A stretch of DNA of 64,000 bases, from positions 1-64,000 of the forward strand of contig CAWGXI010000009.1 in assembly GCA_963826515.1 (NCBI GenBank), given 5' to 3'. Position 1 is the stretch's first letter, and the number at the start of each line of letters is the position of its first letter. Of the stretch, positions 53,106 through 62,300 are shown piece after piece. Under the pieces are notes generated by a model, which saw only the letters and a program-made list of their open reading frames with translations, had not been told where the DNA came from and made no database searches. The translations under genes and the position numbers were made by a program. The DNA comes from DATFVJ01 sp963826515. GTDB taxonomy: Bacteria; Actinomycetota; Actinomycetes; Streptosporangiales; Streptosporangiaceae.

Positions 53106-54971
53106 GCACATGGTCATAGATCAACTCCGGTGGACCAGGTCCGGTGTCATGGCGGGCGGATCGGGTCCACGCCCAGCAGGTCCAGCAGGCGGGCCTGGAG
53201 CGGGCTGGGCCTGGTGATCTGCGCTGGGCTGGTCGCGGTGGCCGGGATCAGCTGCAGGCCGGCCAGGGCGGTGAGGATGAGCCGGCCGGTGGGCCGGGCG
53301 GGCTGCCGGTTGTACAGGCCGCCGGCTTTGGTCTGCGGGGCGAGGTTGCGGCGGGCTTCCCGTTCGATCAGGCAGAAGATCAGGAGCGCGAGGCTGATCA
53401 CGGTGATCAGGGCGGCGATGCGCCGGTTGTTCTTCAGCAACATCGGGGCAACCGCGAGCGGGCCTTTGAGGTTGCCGTAGCGGCGTTCCACGGCTTCCTG
53501 ACCTTTGTAGCGCAGCAGCACCTCGGTGGCGGCGATTTGGGTGTCCAGGTTGGTGAGCAGCGCGTACCAGCCGTCGGTGGCGGCTTCGGCGGCTATGGCG
53601 TCCTGGCCGGACCACCAGGTGAGGGCGGGTTTGCCGGGCCCGCCGCTGCCGGCGCCGTCCCAGCGATCGGCCTGCCCGGCCTCCCCGGCCACGCCGGCCG
53701 CCGGGCGGCACCGCCGTCCGGGGTAGTACTGACGGTGTAGCGCAGGTAGGGGCCGGCCTTGCGGGCTGCCGCGATCTGCTGGAGCCGTTCGGTAACGGTT
53801 TTCTCGTCGGGGTAGAAGCGGCCGCCGAGGCCGCGGGCCAGGCGGCCGGGGTCGCCGCGGGCGCGGGCGAGTTTCTTGGCGCGGCTGGCGGCGGCGCCGC
53901 TGGCGCGGGCGCTGGAGTGCACGAAGATGCGGCGCAGCGTGATGGGCGGGTCTTTCTTCCGCTTGGCGTTGCGGATCTGAAACGGCCGGCCGTCTTCGAG
54001 GACGTGCCAGCGGCCGCGCCGCCCGGGTCCTTGCGCTCATCCCGCTGGGCGGTGTAGCTGACCGGCGTGGCCCGGGCGAGGTCGCAGGCGGCCAGCTCGG
54101 CGGCCTTGACGTAGGTCTTGGCGGCCGGGGCCAGGAACGTGCACCCCTGGCCGGTGACCGCGGCCACGTTGTCGTAGCTGACCAGCTTGGAGTCGCCGAT
54201 GAGCAGGAACGCCCGGGGTCCGGCGATCTTCTTCAGGGCAGTCATCGCCCCGCTCACCTGGGATACCTCGGCGGCGCCGCCGTCGTAGGCGCGGTGGTAG
54301 AGCGGGATCCCGCCGTCGCCGGCGGCCGCGATCCCGGCCTGGACCTGCAGCAGGTCCGGGCGGCGGTCCTTGGGGTGGCCGTAGCGGGGCTCCGGGTAGT
54401 CCTCATCGGTCTCGTCGTAGGCGCCGTGCATCGAGAAGCTCGTCATGTCCCAGTGCAACCCGGGCAGCCGGGCCAGCGACCGGGCCAGCACCGCCGAGGC
54501 CAGGTGCGGGCGCCGCGGGCCGGGCAGCACGCAGAACCGCTGATTACCGGCCAGCATCGGCAGCCGGTCCACCCGGTCGGCGTCCGCCCAGCCGATCACC
54601 TCGTCGCGGGCGGTGCACCGCAGCACCGCCGACCCGTACCCCACCAGCGCCACCCAGTCGCCGTCCAGGACTGCCACATGCCGGACCACCGGCCCGAACA
54701 GGCGCGACCCGAGCCAGTGATGGGCCCCCAGGAGCTCGCCGAACCGGGCGATCTCGCCGGGCAGCACCGGCCGCACCGTCAGCTCGCGAGTCCAGGAGGC
54801 CACGAGCAGAGTCCTACCAGTTACCAGTCAGTACGTCCAGCTGATCTTGAAGGCGCCGACCCGTAAGCCGCACCTGGCGACTTTGGCGTGCCGGAGCCGC
54901 GGGTCAGCCAGGGCGGCCGTGCGGGTCGGCCGGTGATCGCGGGATCACAGAGTTGATCTCTGTGCATGTGC
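53106..54971. mobile_element. IS1634-like insertion element, degenerate
   Basis: The ends GCACATGGTCATAGATCAACTC (from 53106) and, inverted, GCACATGCACAGAGATCAACTC (to 54971) match at about 18 of 22 bases and bracket the broken transposase. The exact outer ends and any target duplication are not settled. Near the right end CACAGAGTTGATCTCTGTG (54946-54964) is a dyad within the terminal repeat. Confidence 0.6.
53147..54803 (-). pseudogene. DDE transposase with N-terminal DruA-like domain, two frameshifts
   Basis: Residues 1-105 (LTVRPVLPGEIARFGELLGAHHWLGSRLFGPVVRHVAVLDGDWVALVGYGSAVLRCTARDEVIGW, NQRFCVLPGPRRPHLASAVLARSL) match the DUF4338/DruA domain. Then an IS1634-type DDE domain: WDMTSFSMHG, YGHPKDRRPDLLQVQAGIA, FLLIGDSKLVSY. 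The frame shifts at ~54030 (middle frame VHSSARASGAAASRAKKLARARGD..YPDEKTVTERLQQI) and again at ~53720 (WYALLTNLDTQIAATEVLLRYKGQEAVERRYGNLKGPLAVAPMLLKNNRRIAALI), then ends at 53147. Three frames together cover a full transposase; as it stands it is inactive. Confidence 0.75.
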
Positions 54972-55218
54972 GGAAGACCCGGCTAGCACGGGCCGGCCCG
55001 CGGGGGCGTGTGACGTACGGGCGGGCCAGGTATGTGACACGGGAGGCCAGGGGAGCATGCCCGCTCCGGTCGCGTGCGGAGCGCGGCGGTGCCCTGAGCC
55101 GGGCGGGAGCGCGGGCGTCCGAGTGGTTACTGCCGTGGCCTGTTTCACCGGGCGGCGAGACGGCCGCGACCTGAATCTGGCAGCATTCCCCCGTGAGTGC
55201 TGCGGTGGTGGGCCGGCG

Positions 55219-55707
55219 ATGACGGATGGGGATACGACCGATTTCGCGGTTGTGGTCTATCGCGAAGACGACCTATGGGAGGCAGAAGTCCTCCCGGTGG
55301 CGGTCACGGCTGACCTCGATGGCCTGATCCACGCGCTGCGCCAGCAGCCGAGCATCGGCGGAACTATAGGCCTCGCGGCGATAGGCGACGACTTCTTCGT
55401 CGCGCTGCGAGTCATCCGCGGCCAGTTGTCGGTCTTCCTTTCCGACGTCACCGCCGCAGCGGAGTGGCCCCTCGCCCGCCAGGTTCTCGACCATCTGGAC
55501 ATCCCGGTGCCCGAGGACGAGGATCTCGACCAGGTGCTGCCGGCCGGCGATCTGTCGATCTTCGCCGACCTCGGGGTGGACGAGATGGAACTTGGCGCGC
55601 TCGCCGGTGACCTGGACCTTTATCCGGATGAGGTGCTCGCGAGCCTCGCCGGGCGGCTGGGGTTCGCGCCGGCGCTCGAACGGGCCCTTGATGTCGCGCT
55701 CGGCTGA
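55219..55707 (+). CDS. tRNA adenosine deaminase-associated protein (TIGR03941 type)
   Basis: The ATG at 55219 starts TDFAVVVYREDDLWEAEVLPVAVTADLDGLIHALRQQPSIGGTIGLAAIGDDFFVALRV...LFLSDVTAAAEWPLARQVLDHLDIPVPEDEDLDQVLPAGDLSIFADLGVDEMELG, the conserved actinobacterial partner encoded directly before tadA. 162 acidic residues; role not established. It overlaps the likely tadA start by 17 bases. Confidence 0.85.
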   Translation: MTDGDTTDFAVVVYREDDLWEAEVLPVAVTADLDGLIHALRQQPSIGGTIGLAAIGDDFFVALRVIRGQLSVFLSDVTAAAEWPLARQVLDHLDIPVPEDEDLDQVLPAGDLSIFADLGVDEMELGALAGDLDLYPDEVLASLAGRLGFAPALERALDVALG

Positions 55708-56230
55708 TTCCGCCGGCGGGGGTGGCCGCGCCCGTTCTGAAGGTGCTGGACAACCGGAACTAGCGGCCAGCTACTCGGCGATCTTTGAGCCTGCCATGCG
55801 GCTAGCGCTGGCCGAAGCCAGGCGGGCCGGAGGAATCGATGTCCCGGTGGGTGCGGTCGTCCTCGACGCAGCAGGAACAGTGATCGCGAAGGCCTGCAAC
55901 AGGCGCGAGGCGGACAGCGACCCCACAGCGCACGCGGAGCTTGTCGCCATGCGCGCCGCCGCCCGGGTGATGGGCAACTGGCGGCTGACCGGCTGCACGC
56001 TGGTGGTGACCCTCGAGCCATGCACGATGTGCGCAGGGGCGACGACGCTCGCCAGGCTGGACAGGCTTGTGTACGGCGCCACTGACCCCAAGGCTGGAGC
56101 AGTGGGCTCACTTTGGGATGTGGTGCGCGATCGCCGTCTCAACCACCATCCCGAGATCGTCGGGGGTGTGCTTGCCGCCGACTGCGGCGCACTGCTGCGT
56201 GACTTCTTCGCCGCCCGCCGCATGTCGTAG
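55691..56230 (+). CDS. tadA: tRNA(adenine-34) deaminase TadA
   Basis: Zinc deaminase motif AHAELVAMR (His, catalytic Glu) and TLEPCTMCAGA (two Cys ligands); PVGAVVLD upstream. Converts A34 of tRNA-Arg(ACG) to inosine. The start is uncertain: ATG 55691 overlaps the previous gene and adds ~35 residues; ATG 55796 (MRLALAEARR) gives the usual core length of 144. A tRNA-Ser gene follows. Confidence 0.9.
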   Translation: MSRSADSAGGGGRARSEGAGQPELAASYSAIFEPAMRLALAEARRAGGIDVPVGAVVLDAAGTVIAKACNRREADSDPTAHAELVAMRAAARVMGNWRLTGCTLVVTLEPCTMCAGATTLARLDRLVYGATDPKAGAVGSLWDVVRDRRLNHHPEIVGGVLAADCGALLRDFFAARRMS

Positions 56231-56315
56231 TGCACGCACCTGGGGTCTGGGCAGGCACGCCAAGGTGTTGACGCCGGCTACGGTGAGCGGTCGTGTGTCG
56301 GGTAGGCTCTCGGGC

Positions 56316-56402
56316 GGTGGAGTCGCCTAGTGGCCGAGGGCGCACGCCTCGAAAGCGTGTGAGGGGGCAACCCCTCCGTGGGTTCAAATCCCACCTCCAC
56401 CG
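56316..56402 (+). tRNA. tRNA-Ser(CGA)
   Basis: Acceptor GGTGGAG/CTCCACC, anticodon loop CTCGAAA (anticodon CGA), variable arm AGGGGGCAACCCCT, T-arm GTGGGTTCAAATCCCAC, discriminator G, no encoded CCA. Confidence 0.93.
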
Positions 56403-56596
56403 CCACTGTGCGCCGCGCCGGTCATAAGTGGGCCGGTGCCCGGGCGCGATCGCGGTCGAGGCATGGGCAGCGCTGACTGGAGGGAGTGCCGGGAAACCGG
56501 CGGGCCGGGCACTTGGAACGAGGCCAGGACGTTATGCACGTGACGCGTCGGCTCCGGCGCTGTCCGGTGAACGAGGGGCGACGCGCGGTGAACCCC

Positions 56597-56655
56597 CGTA
56601 GACGAACCCCCCCTCGAAGAGACCCCCCTAGAAGAGACCCCCCTAGAAGAGACCA
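56597..56655. repeat. 16-bp tandem repeat CCCCCCTAGAAGAGAC
   Basis: Three copies in a row (the first with TCG for TAG) directly upstream of the esterase GTG. The AGAAGAGACC word of the last copy occupies the place of a ribosome site. Confidence 0.85.
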
Positions 56656-56658
56656 GAC

Positions 56659-57999
56659 GTGCTAGAGCCGCAGAGCACAGCGCTGTTTCTTTTGCTCATG
56701 CTTGTCTTTGGCGGTTTGGTCGTGTGCGCAGTCCTGGCCAAGCCACCGGTCTTCCGCCTGCTTGCCGCTTGCCTGGCGTTCGTTCCTGCCATGTTGTTTG
56801 GGGTGGCAGCGGTGAACAAGTACTACGGCTACTACGAGACGTGGAGTTCCGTCGTCGCCGACTTCACCAGCCGCGGTGTGCAGAACATCCCCCAGATCTC
56901 AGCGGCGGGCGCAGGCTCGGCGCAGCAGTTCAAGCACCTCCTGGGCAATTCGATCAACTCACAGCAGGCTGCCCAGACCGGTGCGGTGATCGGGGTGAAG
57001 ATGACTGGAATCACCAGCCACCTCACCCGCGACGTACTCATGTACCTGCCGCCGCAGTACTTCCAGAGGCAGTACGCGAGCTATCGTTTCCCTGCCGTCG
57101 AGCTGATTCATGGCCAGCCGGGTCAACCCGAAGACTGGCTTGCGGCGCTCGACGTCCAGGCCACGATGGAGAGCCTGATAGCTGAGCACCTCGCGGATCC
57201 AGCGGTTCTCGTGATGCCCGACGTCAACGGCGGGAGGAGGATCTCGCTGCAGTGCGTCAACCAGGTCGGCGGACCCGCAGATGACACCTTCGTCGCGCTT
57301 GACGTGCCCAGATACGTGGCAGCCCGGATCCGGGTGCAGGCTCCCGGCCGGGCATGGGGCATCGCAGGTTATTCGGAAGGCGGCTTCTGCGCCGCCAATC
57401 TCGCGCTCCGGGACCCGCAGCAATTTGGCTTCGCCGGCGTGATAAGCGGCTATTTCCAGCCCATGTTCAACCGCGTTGAATACAAGCACACAATTAGGGG
57501 AGTGGACCCGTTCGGCCACAATTCGGCTCTGCGCAGGCAGAACAACCCGATGGACGTGCTCAGAGGCCTTCCCGCTGGCAGCCGTGTACCGCAGTTCTGG
57601 GTCGCCGCGGCCCGCGCGGTGCGGGTTGACGTGCTGAGCGCCATAGCCTTTGTCGCCTTGCTCAGAGCGCAGGACCCGGCGACACCCTTGACCATCACCC
57701 CGAATGGCGCACACAACGCGGTCGCATGGCGAAGCATGATCCTCCCGATGCTTGAGTGGATGACACCGCGCCTCGCGGCGGCCGCAGCGGCTCAGGGCTG
57801 CCAGGCCTGCGTGCCGCCCGTGGGGGCCGCGGCGCCGGTCGCACCGGTAGCAAGCCCTACGCCTACGCCCAGTCGCCCGGTGGCCCGGCAGAATCAAGGT
57901 GGAGCACGCGGGCGTGCAACACCGCGCGCTGGTGCAACGCGGCCCGCAGCGCTCGATGCAGGCCGTCTTCCAGGTACAGCTCTCCGTGCCACAGGATGA
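56659..57999 (+). CDS. membrane-anchored alpha/beta-hydrolase (esterase D/antigen 85 type)
   Basis: 446 residues from GTG 56659. Two or three N-terminal membrane helices (residues 8-50), then the hydrolase domain: YLPPQYFQRQYASYRFPAVELIHGQPGQPEDW, nucleophile elbow GYSEGG (Ser239), HNAVAWRSMILPMLEWM (His). A mycolyl-transferase/esterase-like enzyme acting outside the membrane. After ~375 the Ala/Pro/Thr-rich tail runs 137 bases into the convergent gene at 57863-58183, so the last ~45 residues are probably read-through rather than selected protein. Confidence 0.8.
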   Translation: MLEPQSTALFLLLMLVFGGLVVCAVLAKPPVFRLLAACLAFVPAMLFGVAAVNKYYGYYETWSSVVADFTSRGVQNIPQISAAGAGSAQQFKHLLGNSINSQQAAQTGAVIGVKMTGITSHLTRDVLMYLPPQYFQRQYASYRFPAVELIHGQPGQPEDWLAALDVQATMESLIAEHLADPAVLVMPDVNGGRRISLQCVNQVGGPADDTFVALDVPRYVAARIRVQAPGRAWGIAGYSEGGFCAANLALRDPQQFGFAGVISGYFQPMFNRVEYKHTIRGVDPFGHNSALRRQNNPMDVLRGLPAGSRVPQFWVAAARAVRVDVLSAIAFVALLRAQDPATPLTITPNGAHNAVAWRSMILPMLEWMTPRLAAAAAAQGCQACVPPVGAAAPVAPVASPTPTPSRPVARQNQGGARGRATPRAGATRPAALDAGRLPGTALRATG

Positions 58000-58183
58000 C
58001 GTGCGGGAAAAGATCCCCGTAGAAGGTCGAATCCCTGGCGAGAAGGTGGTGCAGGTCAAGCACGGCCTTTGTCGTGATGAGCTCGTCGAGGCGGACCTGC
58101 CTGGGCGGGATCTTGCTCCATTCGCGGATGCTCAGGGCGGGGTCGGGGTAAGGACGCCCTTCGCCGACCTGCTTGAAGATCAC
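57863..58183 (-). CDS. conserved actinobacterial ParB-like (DGxHR) small protein
   Basis: 106 residues: MIFKQVGEGRPYPDPALSIREWSKIPPRQVRLDELITTKAVLDLHHLLARDSTFYGDLFPHVILWHGELYLEDGLHRALRAALHQRAVLHARVL. EDGLHRALRA is the ParB/sulfiredoxin-type DGxHR motif. Proteins of nearly this sequence are broadly conserved in actinomycetes and sometimes called transcriptional regulators; the job is unknown. Its 3' end overlaps the convergent esterase gene. Confidence 0.75.
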   Translation of the reverse strand: MIFKQVGEGRPYPDPALSIREWSKIPPRQVRLDELITTKAVLDLHHLLARDSTFYGDLFPHVILWHGELYLEDGLHRALRAALHQRAVLHARVLHLDSAGPPGDWA

Positions 58184-58269
58184 CTACAGAAGTGTAGATG
58201 AGCACGGCCTTCCGGTCGGCCGGATCGCCCGACGTCTGGGGCGGTGAGCCACCCGCCGGCAGCGCGGCG

Positions 58270-58437
58270 TCACCGGTTCGGGCGCCTGCCGCTCCTGCGG
58301 AGCCGGACCCCGACGAGGACGATGTCGGCAAGCAGGACCACCACACCGATGATGAGAAGGTAGAACAGGCCCTTAGCGACCACGCCGACTATCCCGAGCG
58401 CGATCGCCACGATGATCAGCAGCAAGAACAGCGCCAT
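58270..58437 (-). CDS. 55-residue hydrophobic membrane peptide
   Basis: ATG at 58437, stop at 58270-58272. Sequence begins MALFLLLIIVAIALGIVG, then VVAKGLFYLLIIGVVVLLAD and a basic end (VRLRRSGRRPNR): two closely spaced membrane helices with a positive tail. GGGGGA lies about 10 bases upstream. Such two-helix peptides are common in actinobacteria beside stress genes; no function is known. Confidence 0.7.
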   Translation of the reverse strand: MALFLLLIIVAIALGIVGVVAKGLFYLLIIGVVVLLADIVLVGVRLRRSGRRPNR

Positions 58438-58463
58438 CTATAGGTCCCCCGATCTACCACGCA

Positions 58464-58820
58464 TCAGCGACGCGCGAGACGGCGCTCGCCACCGGCGCCA
58501 GGTTCGTAAGCCAGGTCGTAGTGTTTGAAGATCGCCTCTTCGTCCCCGGCCGGTAGCACACCGTCAGTGTCGATGGACGGTGCGTCCTTCACCTGGCGTT
58601 TGGCATAAGTGATCTTGAGGTATCCCGGACCCACGGTCGCTCCGGCAAGGGGTACGAATACGAGCCGGCGGCGTGTCGGCAAGCCGACCGTGACGGTCGC
58701 GAACGAAGGCTGGTCGGTGGCAGTGTCTACATAGACCGATTCCAGCGTACCGATCTTGTGAGCACTATCGTCGACCACGTCGTGGCCTCGCCACTCGCGG
58801 ATATCGCCGGCCTCGAACAT
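58464..58820 (-). CDS. PRC-barrel domain protein
   Basis: 118 residues. IREWRGHDVVDDSAHKIGTLESVYVDTATDQPSFATVTVGLPTRRRLVFVPLAGATVGPGYLKITYAKRQVKDAPSID is a PRC-barrel, the small beta-barrel of RimM and photosynthetic reaction centre H. Stand-alone actinobacterial members are linked to stress or RNA handling without clear proof. Confidence 0.85.
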   Translation of the reverse strand: MFEAGDIREWRGHDVVDDSAHKIGTLESVYVDTATDQPSFATVTVGLPTRRRLVFVPLAGATVGPGYLKITYAKRQVKDAPSIDTDGVLPAGDEEAIFKHYDLAYEPGAGGERRLARR

Positions 58821-59708
58821 CGCTGGCCTCCCTGTCCCGTGCTTGCTGCTGTCCCCCTACTACCCACGCGTGGCCAGGTGGCCGCGAGCCCCTCCCAGGC
58901 GTGGCGAGCCGCGGTGCTCCGAACTGAGGAAAGTGGTTGACGGCCGCGGCCGTCGTGGCTGCCGGGCTCGCGCGGGCGGCAGGATTCCGGCTCACGACGA
59001 GCGTGGACGCGAGTCTCCCCCCGGAGCAAGCAGGCGCCACGCCCCAGCCTAGCGCCTGGTAAGGCTGACTCGGATACCGGCAGCCTGCCGCCGATGGCGG
59101 TGCCGAGCCCGGGCGCGGAGCTGATGAGCAGGGTGCCGCCAGCCGCGGCTAGCCGGTCGGCCATGCCCTGCAGGCCGGTGCCGGACGTGGTTTCGGCAGT
59201 GCCGAAACCGGCGCCGTCGTCGGTGACGGTGAACTCCAGGTGGCTGTCTGGGCAGGACGGGGCGACGGTGGCCCGCGAGGCCTGGGCGTACTTGCCGACG
59301 TTTTGCAGCGCCTCCAGGATGCAGAAGTAGACGGCGGCTTCGGCGTCCCGCGGGGTAGCGCCCGATACCGTCGGCCTCGATCAGGACTGGCAGCGGAGCC
59401 CGGCTGGCCTGCGCCCGCAGGCCGGGCCCCAGGCCCTGGTCGGCCAGCAGCGGCGGGTAGATCCCGCGGGCCAGGGCCCGCAGGTCATCGACCGCCGCGC
59501 GGAGCCCGCTCCGCAGCTGGCGCGTCATCTGCCTGACCCCGTCCGGGTCCTCGGCGGATTCCTCCAGCAGGCTGAGCTGAACCGTGAGCGCGACGAGTTG
59601 CTGCTGGGCGCCGTCGTGCAGGTTCCGCTCGATCCGCTGCCGCTCCTCATCTTGTGCTTGGACCAGCCGCATCTTGTGCTTGGACCAGCCGCCTGCGCGA
59701 CGCCCTCA

Positions 59709-60692
59709 GAGCGCGTTTGATGTAGGGATGTTCTAGTTTCTGTTGCGCCACGTCGTTGCTTGGCTGCGCACGTCCCACAGTTCGGTGTTTTCTCGCGCTA
59801 TAGACGCTGGTCATGACCGATCGCAAGCCATATGCCACTGACCTGTCCGATGACCGCTGGGCCCTGATCGCGCCGCTGCTTGAAGACTGGCGCGCCCAGC
59901 GCGCCGCGGCCACGCCGCCCGGCTGCGCCGCGCCGTCCCATGACCTGCGAGAGATCGTCAACGCGATCTTGTATGTCAACCGGGCCGGGTGCGCCTGGCA
60001 CCTGCTCCCGCACGACTTCCCGCCCTACCAGAGCGTGTATTACTACTACGCCGCGTGGGAGAAGGACGGCACCACCGAGCAGATCCATGGCCTGCTGCGC
60101 GGCAAGGTCCGCACGCGGGCCGGCCGCGTGCCCGAGCCGTCCACGGCGATCTACGACGCGCAGTCGGTCAAGACGTCCACCAACGTCCCTGCGGCCAGCC
60201 AGGGCGTGGATAACGCGAAGAAGATCGTGGGCCGCAAGAGACACATCGCCACCGATACCCTCGGGCTGATCCTGGTGGCGCTGGTCACTGCCGCCAGCGT
60301 GCAGGACAACGCCGGCGGTATCGCCTTGACGCAGCACGTTGCCGCGCGCTACCCGTCGGTGGCGCGGGCCTGGGTGGATCAGGGGTACAAGAAGGCCGTG
60401 GCCGAGGACGCCGCCAGGCACGGCATCGATGTTCGGGTCTACGCCAAAAACCCCGCAGCCAAGGGGTTCGCGGCCACACCGCGCTGGCCGGTCGAGCGCA
60501 CCTACGGCTGGCTCATGCTGCACCGCCGGCTCGACCGCGACTTCGAGACGCTGCCGGGCCGGTCAGTCACCCAGATTCACTGGGCCATGATCGACAACAT
60601 GGGCAGAAGACTCACCAAAGAAACAACACCGACATGGCGGGCACCAGCCTGCACAACGGATCTACCGGCAGCGGCCTAGATGAAACTCCCTC
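59709..60692. mobile_element. IS5-family insertion sequence, 984 bp, structurally intact
   Basis: The left end GAGCGCGTTTGATGTAGG and the inverted right end GAGGGAGTTTCATCTAGG match at 14 of 18 bases. The flanks carry a 3-bp direct duplication TCA (59706-59708 and 60693-60695). Removing the element and one TCA restores the kinase sequence TIDDLRASRRRL exactly, which fixes the boundaries. Confidence 0.9.
59813..60679 (+). CDS. IS5-family transposase
   Basis: 288 residues in one frame. N-terminal LSDDRWALIAPLLEDW and REIVNAILYVNRAGCAWHLLPHDFPPYQSVYYYYAAWEKDG; catalytic YDAQSVKTS (Asp), WVDQGYKK (Asp), VERTYGWLMLHRRLDRDFE (Glu). It fills the IS and is probably functional; no frameshift is seen. 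Confidence 0.92.
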   Translation: MTDRKPYATDLSDDRWALIAPLLEDWRAQRAAATPPGCAAPSHDLREIVNAILYVNRAGCAWHLLPHDFPPYQSVYYYYAAWEKDGTTEQIHGLLRGKVRTRAGRVPEPSTAIYDAQSVKTSTNVPAASQGVDNAKKIVGRKRHIATDTLGLILVALVTAASVQDNAGGIALTQHVAARYPSVARAWVDQGYKKAVAEDAARHGIDVRVYAKNPAAKGFAATPRWPVERTYGWLMLHRRLDRDFETLPGRSVTQIHWAMIDNMGRRLTKETTPTWRAPACTTDLPAAA

Positions 60693-61651
60693 TCAGGTCG
60701 TCGATCGTGGCCTGCAGCTCGGCGGTGAGGCGGACGTTGCGGAGGATGAGACCCGCCTGTGACGCCAGGTTCGCTAGCAGCTTGTCCTCAGCTGCGGATA
60801 CTGGTTCGTTTCTGGGCTTCTGGACAGTCAGCGCGCCGAGCAGCTCGCCTCCGTGCCAGACCGCCACGGCACGCGTCGCCAGCTCGACGAGGGAAGATCG
60901 GCGTCATCGATCAGCGGGACGGCCGCGGGCGGAGCGGATCCACGCGGCCAGGTCACCAGCGGGCGCAGCTGCGGCCCGACCCGGATCCAGACTTCCACCC
61001 GGATCGCGCCGGTCGCGCGGGCCAGAATCGACGCCATCCGGTCGAGTGCCATGTCGAAGTCGAGCGGCCCCGCCATGTCCTCCGCGAAGTCGGCGAGCAC
61101 CTGGTAGGGCGTGGCCCGCTCGCCGTGGACGAAGCGGTTGGCGACGAGCTGAGCTCGCTGGCGCACCGGCTGGAAAAGCAGCGCGATGATCAAAGCTGCC
61201 ACGACCGCGAGCCAGGGGCCGCCGCTGTGACCGGCGAGCGTGCCGATAGCCACGACGATGCCGGCGTACACCGCCGTCAGCGCGGACGCGCGCCCGGTGG
61301 CCGCGGTGGCCAGCAGGGCAACGATCTGGCAGATGACCCCCGCCGCCGCAGCCAGCGCGATCCGCTTGATCTGCTGCCGCGATTCGCGCCCGCCTGAGCG
61401 GTAACGGATCGTCAGGGAAACGACGGATGCCACAAGCAAGATGACGAACACTGCCGACGCGCCGTCGAGGGTTCCGATCAGGACGGCCGAGAGGACGGGA
61501 CCCAGCGACCTGGCGCCGAGCGCATTCGAGGGAATTAGCGAAACACCGCCCGGCGCCGGAAGCGCCACGAGCCCCGGCCGCAGCACGAATCCGATCAGCG
61601 TCAGCACGGCGGTCAGGAGACCCGCCGCCGCGAAGGGACACCAGCGAGCCG

Positions 61652-61812
61652 ACCCGCGCGAGCTTGATGTGCTGCGGGAGATGGCCCAGGGCCGCGGGAT
61701 TGCCGGCATCGCCCAGAAACTGTTTCTGTCGGAGCCTTCGGTGGAGAAGCACGTCAACGCGATCTTCACCAAGCTCGACCTGGCCAGCGAGCAGCTGGTG
61801 CACGGCGGGTAG
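61652..61812 (+). pseudogene. LuxR-type DNA-binding domain fragment
   Basis: RELDVLREMAQGRGIAGIAQKLFLSEPSVEKHVNAIFTKLDL is the C-terminal helix-turn-helix of a NarL/FixJ response regulator, ending shortly after at a stop. The receiver domain is missing; the fragment abuts the truncated sensor kinase head-on, so an inversion or deletion joined them. It could be the kinase's former partner. Confidence 0.75.
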
Positions 61813-61820
61813 CCGCGGTC

Positions 61821-61957
61821 CTGACGTTCCTGCGCGACGCAGGCCTGCGCCCGCCCGGCTGACCACAGTCATCGGCTGTGCGATGAGAACGGGCGGGCGA
61901 GCTGGTCGCCGGCAACCTGGCCGAGCGCAACATCCTGCTCGGCGGCGAGCCCGGCGC
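61821..61957 (+). repeat. 137-bp direct repeat, copy 1
   Basis: Matches 62896-63032 with one difference seen (GCAGGCCTG/GCTGGCCTG). Contains ELVAGNLAERNILLGGEPGAG, the start of a FtsK/SpoIIIE-type P-loop, followed in this copy by GKPDGVDLITAHRTLSGG. Confidence 0.9.
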
Positions 61958-62060
61958 GGGCAAGCCCGACGGCGTCGACCTGATCACCGCCCACCGCACC
62001 CTGTCCGGCGGGCCGCAACCTCGTGTCTATCGACGGCAAGCAGGCGGAGGTTGCTGCTGT

Positions 62061-62123
62061 CCAGCGTGGCGGAGGATGCGAGATTCGAACTCGCGAGGGG
62101 TTGCCCCCAACACGCTTTCCAAG
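62061..62123 (+). repeat. att-like copy of the tRNA-Ser(GGA) 3' end
   Basis: 63 bases identical to 63897-63959, covering the tRNA 3' end through the T-arm and variable arm to the anticodon loop (CTTTCCAAG), where identity ends. This is the expected core crossover region of a tRNA-specific tyrosine integrase. Confidence 0.85.
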
Positions 62124-62300
62124 TCTGTAGGTCCGTGTTCACCGTGGGTCCGAGCCGTCTGCGGCCTGGGCCGGCAGTGCTGACAGTGCCCAGGTGAACG
62201 CCGCTGCACATAGCTGAATGAGACTAGGAATGAGACTACGGCCCACCCGCACGAGGGCCGCTGGCTTGGTCGGCCAGCGCCCGCGCCGTACCCTGATCAG

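Larger units (their letters stand above)
59049..61640 (-). pseudogene. sensor histidine kinase, broken at least four ways
   Basis: Pieces in order on the minus strand: membrane domain (GLLTAVLTLIGFVLRPGLVALP ... QIVALLATAATG ... WLAVVAALIIALLF), GAF domain (GALTVQKPRNEPVSAAEDKLLANLASQAGLILRNVRLTAELQATIDDLR), then, beyond an IS, LRASRRRLVQAQDEERQRIERNLHDGAQQ (phospho-acceptor His of the HisKA_3 class) and an ATPase domain ILEALQNVGKYAQAS..FTVTDDGAGFGT..GTGLQGMADRL. Damage: frameshift ~60890; IS5-family insertion 59709-60692; 22-bp tandem duplication 59650-59693; frameshift ~59355; missing 5' end near 61640. It was a NarL-type two-component sensor. Confidence 0.8.

Noticed and set aside
53147..54803. 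Druantia anti-phage defence gene
   Set aside because: The DruA-like part is fused to a DDE transposase inside terminal inverted repeats and no other Druantia genes are present.
62061..62123. Second complete tRNA-Ser(GGA) gene
   Set aside because: Identity to the real gene ends at the anticodon loop and the following bases do not form the 5' half.
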